Source: Cunninghamella blakesleeana
Taxonomy: Eukaryota > Mucoromycota > Mucoromycetes > Mucorales > Cunninghamellaceae
Reading direction: 5' to 3'
Length of the DNA: 64,000 nt
NCBI GenBank assembly: GCA_017871115.1
Contig: JAFCIZ010000007.1
Span: 2,108,001-2,172,000 of the forward strand
Under the pieces are notes generated by a model. The model searched no databases, was not told where the DNA came from, and worked only from the letters and a program-made list of their open reading frames with translations. The translations under genes were made by a program, and so were the position numbers. This document shows positions 11,275-23,059 of the stretch, in pieces; positions within the stretch are counted from its first letter, which is position 1, and every line of letters starts with the position of its first letter.

Positions 11275-12744
11275 TATTCTCTATAAAATTAATAAAGTAG
11301 TATAATAATGAAATTAAAAGAAGAAAGAAAAATTAAAAAAAGGAGAGAGAATTGAAAAACTAAAAAAAAATAGCCGGTGTTTAAAATAAACTATATCTAA
11401 AAAAGGAAATTTAAAAATTAGGCTTGTTAAATATTGGTTAATAAATTCAAAATAACGAATTCCTGAATTATTTTATATTATGGTTTTCTGATTATTACTT
11501 TATTTTACTATTTAAACACTACATAATAAAAATGAATTAAAAGACCTAATATCCACGTAGGTAGAATTTATGAAAAAAAAATATGGACTGTAAACAGTAG
11601 TGCATAAACTTGAAAATATATGACTATACGAGTAAAAAAGAATGAAAAGTATATAGTCATATAGCTGTACACTTTCACCTATATTAACAATTACATATAA
11701 TCTTTTACGTAGATAATTGGTATTTCGCTTTATTTTAAACTTTGTTATCTTATATATTTAGATCATTTTTTTTTCATATATATCATTTAAATAATGGCTG
11801 TAGTGGTAGTCCAACAATTGGAGTTTAAAGTACAAATTATAGAAATTTTATAAAAAGAACAACCTTATAAAAGAAATCGAGATGAAAGTATTTTCAAGAT
11901 AACAGTAATAGCTCAGCGATAGATTAATGTTAGTTCAATGATCGACTACTATTGACTTGAGAGCATTCTACATACATATTCTACAGTTTTTTCTTTAATT
12001 TTCCCTTTTTTTTGGTGGCACATATTGACAATTGCATAACTTTTCGAGTTACCACGCCATTCACAGATGAACTTCGCCTCAAAAAACTATTTTTAAAAAT
12101 TTTTTTTTACACGCAATCTTTTTTTTCCTTCTGAAAGGAGGATTTCGCTTGGATTGACAACCTTACCTCATCACTACTAGTGGTACTCTTTACCATGTCC
12201 TATTCCCTTGTCTTTTTCTTTTCTTCCAGATTAGTCACCCTTTAGTTAAAATTTGATTGAAACCACTTTAGTAAATAATTGTATAATAAAGAAAAAAACT
12301 GGTATTTTTTTTTCAAGTGATTATCATCCAAGGGTTTATATTATTAATTTGAATGAAATATGTAATAAATAAATTAATAATTCAGTGATAATTCACAAAA
12401 GATTAGGTTTTTTTTTAAAAAAAATCAGATCAATCTATCATTTAAAAAGTTATTACGGAAAAGAATTTTCCGATTAAACCAGAGTGATTACCAAATATGT
12501 AATTGAAAAGTACGTCAACATATACTATTTTTGATTATATTATATGTAACAAGAATAATATCATAGAAAATTTTAAGTATTAAAACTCAGTACGCATTTT
12601 TGTTTTTTATTAAAGCATAAGAATTTTCATCAACTTTTTTTTCTCTTTTCTCTTTTATATATATATATTTATTTGCAAAAAAAAAAAAATAACACCTCCC
12701 CAACAACTTCTTTTTCAAAATATATAAATAAATAAACAAATAAA
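11275..12744. other. intergenic region, divergent promoters
   Basis: Separates the divergent phosphatase and aldo-keto reductase genes. It holds AT-rich DNA plus a more mixed stretch at 11930-12250 without a supported frame, the palindrome described at 12456-12472, and a pyrimidine-rich leader at 12630-12720 directly before the reductase ATG. Confidence 0.55.
12456..12472. promoter_or_regulatory. CGG-N11-CCG palindrome upstream of aldo-keto reductase
   Basis: The bases CGGAAAAGAATTTTCCG form a perfect inverted repeat with 7-base arms. The CGG triplets are spaced exactly 11 bases apart, the spacing bound by Gal4-type Zn2Cys6 dimers. It lies 273 bases before the reductase ATG. GC-containing palindromes are scarce in this AT-rich DNA. 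Function is inference. Confidence 0.35.
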
Positions 12745-14212
12745 ATGACTGAAATGAAATATGTTCGTTTAGGTAAAACAGGTCTTAAAGTCTCGAAACT
12801 TTGCCTTGGATTAATGTCCTATGGATCTTCACAATGGGCAGATTGGGTGAAGGATGAACCTGAAGCTTTAACACTTATTAAAAAAGCATATGATGCTGGT
12901 ATTAATTTCTTTGATACAGCCGATGGTTATTCAAATGGTGAAAGTGAAGTGATTTTGGGGAAAGCAATAAAACATTATGAAATGGATCGTTCTAAAGTGG
13001 TGGTAGCTACAAAACTTTTTTTCGCTGTACCTGATAATTTAACCGAAAAAGTATTAGGAGCTAAACAATTAGATGGTCGCATTTATGCTAATAGATATGG
13101 TCTATCTCGTAAACATATCTTTGATGCTGTGGATGCTTCCTTGAAAAGATTACAAATGGATTATATCGATGTGTTATATATTCATCGTTATGATGATGTA
13201 AGTCTAAAAATAAAATAAAAAGAGAAAAGTATAGGCGTGAATGGTTAAAATAAATAAATAAAGACGTGTAATGAAGGGTGAGGTCAATAATAATAATAAT
13301 AATACTAACAAGTAAATATATAAATATATAGGAAACACCTATTGAAGAAACAATGGAAGCATTACATGATGTTGTCAAAAGTGGTAAAGTACGCTATATT
13401 GGAGCAAGTAGTATGGAAACTTGGAAGTTTGTACAAGCTAATTATATTGCACAATTAAATGGATGGACAAAATTTGTATGTATGCAAAATCTATATAATC
13501 TTATTTACCGTGAAGAAGAACGCGAAATGATTCCATTTTTAAAAAATCAAGGCATTGGTCAAGTCCCTTGGTAAATAAAATAAAATAGCTATACATAGAA
13601 ATGCAAATGAAAGAGAAAAAAAAAATAGGAAAAGCTTTGTTCACTGATTTATTATATTTATTTTTATTTATACACAGGTCACCATTAGCAAGGTAATATA
13701 TAATATCATCTTGATAAACAAATATTAAAATTAACTTTATTCATGTATTTATATTATATATATATATATATATATTAAAAAAAATAGAGGGCTTCTTACT
13801 AGACCAGAAAATGAAGGTGAAAAATCTGTTAGAAATGCAACGGACCATGGTATAGGATTGTTCTTTTCAAAAGAAAAAGAAAGTAATTCTGAAATTATTC
13901 GCCGTGTTGGCGAAGTAGCTGAAAAGAAAGGTGTAACAATGTCACAGGTATAATTAATAAATATTACATATATAGAATTAAAAAAAGTAAAAGAAAAAGC
14001 ATATGTATTAACTCATACAAATATTATCCATGTGTAAATAGGTTGCTCTTGGATGGGTATTGAGTAAATCACAAGTTAGCTCAGCTATTGTTGGTATCGG
14101 AAAAGAGGCACATTTATATGATACTTTAAAAGCACTTGATATAGAATTAACAAAAGAGGAATCTGATTATTTGGAAGAACCATACACCCCAAGAGATTTA
14201 ATTCCTATGTAA
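12745..14212 (+). CDS. aldo-keto reductase
   Basis: Exons 12745-13197, 13332-13570, 13678-13692, 13788-13947 and 14042-14212 give 345 residues, the usual length for bacterial/fungal YajO- or AKR11-13-like aldo-keto reductases. The catalytic tetrad is intact: D57 and Y62 in FDTADGY, K90 in VVVATK, H147 in LYIHRYD. The opening [19 protein letters not shown] is typical. C-terminal [16 protein letters not shown] carries the NADP-binding loop. Expected role: NADPH-dependent reduction of an aldehyde or ketone in the cytosol. Exon 3 is only 15 bases and codes WSPLA of the conserved PWSPLARG segment (with split codons). Loss of this microexon would remove five residues next to the cofactor site without a frame change. 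The 5' leader is pyrimidine-rich, then AT-rich, directly before ATG. Confidence 0.92.
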
Positions 14213-14767
14213 AAAAGAAAATCATGCTATTATTACGTAAAACATGAAATTTATTGAAACAACATTCTAATATGTTCATTCTCTGATACGTTAATAAAGT
14301 CTATTATTTTTTTAACAAGTAAAATAAATAAATAAATAATACTTTGAATCAATTTATTGTATATAAATAAAATAAAAAATCATTTATCAATTAATCGATC
14401 GGTAATAGCGATAGCCGTTTGCCGTTACGTTGATACTCTAAATAGTTATCAAATTCGATGGACCACAGAAATCTCTTTATCAATATTTTAACTAAAGAAT
14501 AAGAAGATTTCCATTTTATAAAAAAATATTTTTTTTATAAAATCAAAAATCAAAAATCTTTGCTTTATTTATGATTTATAAACATTTATGTCTAATATTT
14601 TTGATCCAATAATTTTTCAAAGTTTAAAATCGGAGACGGTTTTTCCGGATTTCCAAAATTTTTTTAAAAAAGGAACCTCTTTTTCTTTTTCTTTTTTTTC
14701 TTTTCCTTGTATTATTTTTTCTTCTTGTCTATCCCATTTCGTTTATTCATTTTTAAAATATAGAACC
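14213..14767. other. intergenic region
   Basis: 3' end of the reductase and promoter of the hydrolase. A short GC-containing patch lies at 14395-14435. A pyrimidine-rich tract at 14680-14745 precedes the chosen ATG. The frame is open upstream to 14588, but that extension is low-complexity Phe/Ser from the tract and is treated as leader. Confidence 0.5.
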
Positions 14768-15078
14768 ATGTATTGTGGCGTCAAACTTTTTCATGGCTCC
14801 AACTCCATTAAAGTAGCAACTGACAAGGTTTCTTCTATACCATTACCAGAATATATTCTTGCCAATTGTCCTTCATTAGATGGATCAAAGTCTACTTATT
14901 ACCCAACACCTTATTTGTTTAATGGTCATCTTCAAACTGGCTATGCATCAATTTATAAAGAAAAAAGTCAACACTTTACTTATGAAAGGTATAGTAGCAG
15001 TAATATTAATAGCAATAATGACAACAACAATTATAATGATAATACAAACAATAGCCATATTAGAGTATTTTTCTGTGT

Positions 15079-15110
<32 letters not shown>

Positions 15111-16327
15111 TATATTCTAGTACTAATATAAATCTATATTTTTTACTATTTTTTTTTTTTTTTTTTTAATTAGAGAAATACTTCCTTTAGAAGATGGAGG
15201 CCAAGTATCTCTTGATTGGACAATTACAGAATCAAAGCCAAAAAAGGATCAAGATAACACACCTATCTTGGTAGTGTTACATGGTTTAACCGGTGGTTCT
15301 CATGAATCTTATGTTCATGGGTTACTTGAGAAGGTAATACATATAAAAAATATATTTATACATAGATGGTTTAATAAAATGAATAAAACTAGGATAGATA
15401 TTCATAGAAATATCTGTGATTTTATTAATACGAATGAACCTTTTTAATATTTATATTAGATTATTCAACCACCTTACAATTTAAGAGGTGTTGTGATGAA
15501 TGCTCGTGGATGTGGGGATACTGAAGTAATGACACCTAGATTATTTACTGGAGCATGGACAAGTGATATTAGATATGCTTTACATCATATTAAAAAACAT
15601 TTAGCACCTGGCACACCTATGATTGGGATTGGATTTAGTTTAGGATCCAATGTCCTTGTTAAGGTATACATTTTTTTTTTTTTTAAAAAAAAAAGGATAA
15701 AATATTTTGAATCATTCGTTTATTCATTCATTTATATATATATATATATATATATCTATTTAATAATAATACTAGTATCTTGGTGAAGAAAAAGAAAATA
15801 CACCTTTACATGCAGCCATCTCAGTAGGGAATCCATTTGATTTCCTTGCATCAAATATGTCCTTAGAGGCCAGTTATTTCCGTCGTAACATTTATTCCAA
15901 AACCATGGCTAATAGTTTAAAACGACTCTATGAAAGACATCCTATTATGAAAAAACATCCTGATGTGGATCCAGAAAAAGTTTATGCAGCCAATACCATT
16001 CGTGAATTTGATATAGCTTGTACAAGTAAAGTATTTGGTTATACTACTGTCAACAATTATTATCGCGATGCTAGTTCTTCTAGATTCATTGAACATGTCC
16101 GTATACCCTTATTGTGTGTCAATGCTTTAGATGACCCTATTTCTCCTCTTACTTGTATTCCCTGGGATGAAATTAGTATTAACCCTTATGCTATTTTGGC
16201 TACTACCGATTATGGTGGTCATTTAGGTTGGTTCACAGGTGTTTTATCACCTTCAAGATGGATAGATCAACCATTGGCTGAATTTGTTTATGCCATGACG
16301 AAAGTGAAAAGTGATAAAAACCAATAA
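14768..16327 (+). CDS. alpha/beta hydrolase, YheT/EMC family (Eht1/Eeb1/YMR210W-like)
   Basis: Exons 14768-14988, 15174-15333, 15460-15663 and 15776-16327 give 378 residues, the normal size for this family. Family marks are NGHLQTGYAS at residues 52-61, VLHGLTGGSHESYV (oxyanion region) and RGCGDTEVMTPRLFTGAW. The nucleophile elbow GFSLGSNVLVK has Ser187, the acid is D314/D315 in NALDDPISP, and the histidine is H344 in YGGHLGW. Yeast relatives are medium-chain fatty acid ethyl ester synthases/esterases or monoacylglycerol lipases, so an esterase, thioesterase or acyltransferase on lipid substrates is likely. There is no signal peptide at the chosen start. An upstream in-frame ATG at 14588 would add 60 low-complexity residues and is less likely. 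Confidence 0.9.
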
Positions 16328-18497
16328 TGCTACGATAGATAAATACACACACACACATATTCATTTAGATTTTTTATTTTTATATTTTTGATAAATAAAT
16401 AAATAATATATATATATATATATATATATTTATATCCTGTTTTAACATCATCATCTTGAATACATAAGATATCTTTTTTTTTTTTTTTTTTTTTTCCATA
16501 TATATTTTCATATCCATGTTTTTATAAAAATAGAAATTGGTGTATCATTTGCCAAGTGATTTTTGTTATTTTTAAATTTAAACTTTTATATATATATATA
16601 TATAAAGTACATGACTTTTCATCATTTTTTCTTTTAACTAATCATTCTTTTGCAAAAAAAAGAAAGTGAGAGAAATATAATTATATATTACTTTATGTAC
16701 ATAATGGTTGATTTCCAAATTAAGATTATATTTACCAAAAATAGATATTAAATAAACATGAACAACATATTTTTAATAGTAACACGATGTAAAATGAAGT
16801 TCATCCTTTGATAATATAAAAGTAAATGCCAAGTAGTAGTATTAATAGTAGTATTAGATAGAGCGATATCAAGATATAATTAAAATAAAATAAAATATAT
16901 AAATAAGGTTTATAGCTTCATATGGATGACTTTTAAAAAAAGGAAATGGTTCCTGTAGTTAGGGTTTATTCAATTTTTCTTTTTTTTTTTTAAAAAAAAA
17001 GATCTTGGGCGCCAATGTATGCATTTTTGTGAAATGAACATCGCTACATGGTTATTTGAACATGATTTCTAATACGTAAATGATAGATATCTTATTGGAT
17101 ATCATATATATGTTCTTTCAAAATGAAATTAAGGTTTAAGCAAGTTTAGTTTCCGTCAATTTGTATCAAAAATTATATATTTACTTGCCTTTTTTTTTTT
17201 TTACTATTTATTTATTTCTATTCATCATCATCTTTGGTATTAAAATAGCAATAAAAAGATCATTCTTGGTTCAAATGCACCGCTGTAATTAATCATTAAA
17301 TAGTATGTAGGTACTATTTTTTTTTTAAATAAAATACATCAAATTATTTAAAATAACGATGAGTTTCATTTTTTTTATTTTAGGGAATTGTAATTAAACA
17401 GAAAATTAATTGATAATATTGATTTTCCGCTACATATCAAAACTTTCTTTTAAAAAATATGCATATATAGTTTATTTTTATAAACAGTAAATGATATAAT
17501 TATTATATAATAAATTGAATAAAATAAAATAATAATCCTTTGAAAAAAATAAAATGGAATAAAATACAATAACCAACTATCCTTTGTATTTATTTTTATT
17601 TTTATTTTTGGGCTTTGAAAAAAAATTTTTTTTCAGTTGTAACATAATAATGTGACACTTTATCTTACTTTTTTTCTTGGTTAATAATCATACTAGGTGT
17701 TCAATTTGACAATTTGTGTTTAAATAATGACAGTATTAACCGTATAGTCTTGATTGTAACGAAGATTCATAAATTTAAAGGTGAATGATAGTAAATATCA
17801 TCGTCTTGATATAATCATACTGAATTATAAGGAAAAAATTAAAAGAATATGAAAAAGAAACCGAAGAAACTTTATTTATTTTGTTTTATATAACTATTTA
17901 TTTTGTTTATTATATAACAAAAAGAGATTATTCCGGAGAATTAATACTATTATCATGAAAAAAATTGCTTTTATTCTTTCTTTTTCATTAATAAAATATA
18001 TCTATTCAATAAATGTATTTCAATAAATCGTCACTTTTTAAATCAATGAGTTGTATGCTTTCTATATTTTTATTTCAAAAAAAAAAAAAGTTATTTTTAT
18101 TTATAACACACCTTGATCTGTGCTGATATTCAATTTTCTAACATGATGTTACACATGACATATTTTTTTAATTTTGTCAACCAATTGTTTTTTCATTATT
18201 TTTACTATATTTCAATCAATTTCCTACTTGGCTGAGAAGTCGTGCACTCTTTTTTTAAAACTCAGGCGGACCGATCTTCTTAGTGGTTCCTTTTTTTAAA
18301 TTTTTTAAAATACCCATTTATTTTTTTATCTCACTTTTTTTCTTTCTTTTTTCTCTTTTGTACTTTTTTTTTACTTTTTTTTTATTCCGTGTCTTTACAC
18401 TTGATACTATTTTACTTTATTACATTCATCATCATTTATATACATTTATAGACAAAAAGGAATAGTAATAAAAAAAAAGTAGAATTTATTATTTAGG
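16328..18497. other. gene-free region before chitin synthase
   Basis: About 2.2 kb with (TA)n near 16405-16430, long T-runs near 16470-16495 and several T-run/A-run junctions (16980-17000, 18060-18095). No coding signal was found. A strongly pyrimidine-rich leader at 18290-18400 precedes the chitin synthase start. Confidence 0.55.
18267..18273. promoter_or_regulatory. possible Zn2Cys6-type site upstream of chitin synthase
   Basis: CGGACCG is a short palindrome (CGG-N1-CCG) inside ACTCAGGCGGACCG, about 225 bases before the chitin synthase ATG. A related string, ACTCAGCGGAC, occurs at about 38384-38394. Only seven bases, so it may be chance. Confidence 0.15.
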
Positions 18498-19496
18498 ATG
18501 TATCCCAATAATAATAATAATCCTCCTCCTCCTGCTTCTGGACAAAACAAGTCAGAATATGACCAATATCCATTAAATCAATTTACTGCTCATGAAATGG
18601 ATCGTTCTTCACCATTTGCCGATCCTTATCCACAAGAAGCTGGCTTTGACCATCAACCTTTACTTCATAATAACGACCCTGCTGGTTTCCATCCTCCTCA
18701 ACAACCTGGTGGCTACCCTCCTACTTCACCTTCTTATAATTTAACTGATCAACCTTCTCCTCATGCTAACTTTGCTCCTTCTCCTCAAATGCCCTCTTCT
18801 TACCCTGACTCACCTAACCTTCGTCATGGCTCTGCTCCAAAACGTCAACCTCGTCGTTATAAAACAAGTAAGTATTGCTATTATAAAGTAAAAAAGAGTG
18901 AGTGCGTTTTTCATTAATCATTTATCTTTTATGATTTATTTTTTCTTTTTTCATTTTAATAGCTCGTAAAGTCAAATTGACAAGAGGTAACTTGGTGTTG
19001 GATTGTCCTGTCCCTACTCGTTATTTACAATCTGTTCCTTTAAAAGACTCTAAAGAATTTACCCATATGAGATATACTGGTGCCACTTGTGATCCAAAAG
19101 ATTTTGGTGAAGAAGGTTATACTTTGAGACAACAATTATTAAAACGTGATACGGAACTTTTTATTGTTTTAACTATGTACAATGTAAAGTATAATAATAT
19201 ATCTTTTATTTTTACTGGGTGAAAAATACTGTGTGTGTATGTATGTGTTTGTGTGTGCGTGTGTGTGTGTGTGTGTTTGTGTGTGTTATTGTTTTTATTT
19301 TTATATTTTTTTAAAAAAAAATTGATGTAGGACAAAAAAGAAAAAAAATATCAAGAGTATTTGTGTAACCTTTATATTATTTATTTATAAATTTATAGGA
19401 AGATGAAGTTTTATTTGCACGTACTATGCATGGTGTTATGAAAAATATTGCTCATCTTTGTACTCGTACAAGATCAAGAACTTGGTAATATATTAT

Positions 19497-19539
<43 letters not shown>

Positions 19540-21915
19540 ATATCATTTTTCATTCTAATTTATCATTATTATTTTGAATTTCAATAATCATAGGGGTGAA
19601 AATGGCTGGCAAAAAGTAACTGTTTGTATTGTCTCTGATGGTCGTAGTAAAATCCATCCTCGTACTTTATCACTTTTAGCTACTTTAGGTGTTTACCAAG
19701 ATGGTGTTGCTAAAAACGTAGTGAATGGAAAACCGGTGACGGCTCACATTTACGAAGTAAGTTTTTATTTAATTATTAATCTTTACTTGAATACATATTA
19801 CATATATATCAATTTCATACTAAAATTAATGTTTTTATTCTTATTCTCTAGTATACCACTCAATTATCCGTTGATCCTGATATGCAATTCCGTGGTGCTG
19901 ATAAAGGCATGGTTCCTTGTCAAGTTTTATTCTGTCTTAAAGAAAAAAATCAAAAGAAAATTAACTCTCATAGATGGTTCTTCCAAGCCTTTGGTCCTCT
20001 TTTAGATCCTAAAGTATGTTGTCTTATTGATGTTGGTACCAAACCAGGTCATACTTCTATTTACCATTTATGGAAGGCTTTTGATATTAACAGTGGATGT
20101 GCTGGTGCTTGTGGTGAAATCAAGTAAGTATAAAAGACAAAGAGAAAAAAAAAAATGAAAATAAGTGCTCAGATCAGTGTATATATTTATATATATATTT
20201 ACTTTTTTTTTTTATAAATAAAATAGAGCCATGTTGGGTACTGGTGGTGTTGCTTTATTAAATCCTTTAGTTGCTGCTCAAAATTTCGAATATAAAATGT
20301 CTAATATTCTTGATAAACCTCTTGAATCCGTCTTTGGTTACATTTCCGTCTTACCTGGTGCTTTCTCTGCTTATCGTTTCACTGCTTTACAAAATGATGT
20401 CAATGGTCATGGTCCCCTTGAAAAGTATTTCTTGGGTGAAACTCAACATGGTGGTGATGCTGATATTTTTACTGCTAATATGTATCTTGCCGAAGATCGT
20501 ATTTTATGTTATGAATTGGTTGCTAAAAAGGAAGCTAGTTGGACTTTACATTATGTATCTAGTGCTACTGGTGAAACTGATGTTCCTGACTCTGTAAGTT
20601 TCTACTATATTTTTGAAATTTATATATATGTATATATATAAAAAATAATAATATTTATAATAATAATGTCTTTTTTTTTTCCTATCATTCATTTTATATA
20701 TAGGTTCCCGAATTTATTTCACAACGTCGTCGTTGGTTGAATGGTTCTTTCTTTGCTGGTATCTATGCTTTATACCATTGGCGTAAAGTATGGGGTTCTG
20801 ATCACTCTTATATTCGTAAAATGATGTTTATGATTGAAGATTTGTATAATACTTATAATTTATTCTTTTCTTGGTTTGCTTTGGTAATATATTAATAGTG
20901 ATGATCATTAAAAAATAAAGAAAAAGGATAAGAGAATTAATGTATTTATTTTATTTTATTATTTTCCATTTTTTCATCAATTTAGGGTAATTTCTATTTA
21001 ACATTCTATATTTTGACAGTAGCTTTGGCTTCCGACAGTTTAGTTGAAAAACCATTTCCTGCAGAAGTTGGTAGACTTTTACATTTGATTTTGAATTATA
21101 TTTATGTTTTATTGATTATTGTCCAATTTATTATCGCGCTGGGTAATCGTCCTCAAGGAAGTAAATGGGCTTATATTATTAGTATGGTATTCTTTGGCTT
21201 TTTGATGGTTTATATGATGTTTGCTACAATTTGGATTACTGTCAAGAGTGTGGAAACAATTGTGGAAGGTGCGGATGGGAATGTGGTGCAAATGCTGGAA
21301 CAATCTACTTTTAGAAATATTATTATCTCAGTCTGTGCCACATACGCTATGTACTTTGTTGCTAGTTTCTTATTCTTGGACCCTTGGCATATGTTTAGTA
21401 GTTTCCTTCAATATATTTTATTATCTCCTAGTTATACCAACGTCCTTAATATTTATGCTTTCTGTAATACTCACGATGTTTCTTGGGGTACTAAAGGGGA
21501 TACTGGTGTGGCTACAGATCTTGGTGTGGTCAAAACTAAAAAAGATGAAAGTGGCGATCATACAGTAGAAGTGGAAGTTCCTGTGGAACAAAAGGATATT
21601 GACAATGCTTATGAAGAAGCTTGTTTAGAATTAACTCGTAAACCCGAAGAAGAAGTCTCTCATCGTGATGCTAAAACCAAACAAGAAGATTACTACCGCT
21701 CTTTCCGTACAAGATTGGTATTATCTTGGATCATTTCTAATTTAGCTTTGGTTGCTGTTATTACAAACACAACAGTCTTTGAAGGTACTTTAGGTACATT
21801 TGAAAACCGTAGTTCCTATTATCTTGGTTTTATTCTTTGGAGTGTAGCTGGTTTATCTGTCATCCGCTTCACTGGTTCTTGTTTATATCTTATATTCCGT
21901 ATTTTCACTGGTTAA
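18498..21915 (+). CDS. CHS: chitin synthase (class I/II-like, family 2 glycosyltransferase)
   Basis: Exons 18498-18867, 18963-19183, 19399-19484, 19594-19756, 19852-20123, 20227-20593, 20704-20883 and 20986-21915 join in frame to 862 residues. The first 115 residues are a Pro/Asn/Gln-rich cytosolic tail ending in a basic patch (KRQPRRYKT). The Chs N-terminal domain then starts at [13 protein letters not shown]. Catalytic features: the CGEIKAMLGTGG region, EDR at 460-462 in EDRILCYEL, and the chitin synthase signature QRRRW at 500-504. The C-terminal third has several membrane-spanning segments that export the chitin chain. It uses UDP-GlcNAc to make cell-wall chitin at the plasma membrane. 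Length and motif spelling fit class I/II rather than the myosin-fused class V or the long class IV. All key residues are present, so it should be functional. Confidence 0.95.
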
Positions 21916-23059
21916 AAAAAAAAACTATATAAATTATTTTTATCCTTACTATTCTCATTGTATTACAAAATGCTCTTTTTTAATTTATCTATTTAAAAAA
22001 GGTATTATATAGCAATTAATTATTACTACTATTATTATTATTATTGTTATCCTTATTTAGTTTATATTTTCTTTTTTTTATATAATTGTTATCGATGTAT
22101 ATATATATTGAATTTTTTTTTATTCATACTTTTAGTAATAATAAAAATAATCATTAAAAAAAATGTATGGAAAAATAAGTTTTCAAATTTCAATTTTATT
22201 TTGCATTAGATTAAATGTTTTTATATATGTATTAATGTATTTTATACCCCTTTTCGTTATTTCTTTTTTCATTTTAATAATCTATATATTACTATTAACT
22301 TAATTACATCATTAAAAAAACTTATATACAAACGAACATAAAAAAAAATTAAAAGAGTTTATTTGATGATAATAATAATAATGAATATACTACAGGAACC
22401 CCAATTCGCCTCATTGATCCAATATTAAAGATGATACATATAGTAGGGATATACAGTTGCCGGTTGGTACAGGATCGTCTTAAAAGGCTCGACTACTTGC
22501 TTAAAAACTTCATTCATCATTACCATACCACATACTTTTTAATCAACATGATTGATGCACAGCTGAATAGTTTTTCATTATCATTTGCAAATATATAAAG
22601 TTATCGCTTAATTTATCATTTGGCTTTTAAATTAAATATCCTTTTCAAAATTGATAAATATTCAAATCCATACGATATATTTCCTAACGAACTTGTTCCA
22701 GGCGAAACCGTTTTTAATCTATATTGATCACATAACGTATAGATCTATACATGTATAATTCCGCCTTTTTTTAACTATCTTTATTCTATTTAAGGTACTA
22801 TTTAGGTGATGAAAAGCTAATAAAAAAGTTATAGTATATATGCGCTTTTTTTACAGTTATTAAAAAATCATATACATAGAGTGTACGTAGTAAGGTCCTA
22901 TTTATTTACTCAAGTTGTTATATATATATATATATTCTGTAATTACTCCCAATTATTTGTTATTATAATTTTTTATATAACTATTCTTTTATTTAAATAA
23001 TATAATATAATTTAATATATTGGAGTAATTCAATGTATATAAATGGGTATAAAACTCTT
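21916..23059. other. convergent intergenic region
   Basis: Lies between the chitin synthase stop and the stop of the first DUF300 gene. AT-rich with polyadenylation-like signals on both strands. A more mixed stretch at 22390-22760 (near TTGCCGGTTGGTACAGG) has no open frame of note. Confidence 0.5.

Noticed and set aside
11905..11985. tRNA-like string (TAGCTCAGCGATAG followed by GTTCAATGATCGA)
   Set aside because: The D-stem and acceptor halves do not pair at tRNA distances and no anticodon arm forms.
14588..14767. N-terminal extension of the alpha/beta hydrolase from an upstream ATG
   Set aside because: The 60 extra residues are low-complexity Phe/Ser coded by the pyrimidine-rich leader; the family start fits the ATG at 14768.
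22380..22760. More base-mixed intergenic stretch as a possible RNA gene
   Set aside because: No stem system, Pol III boxes or known RNA pattern could be identified.
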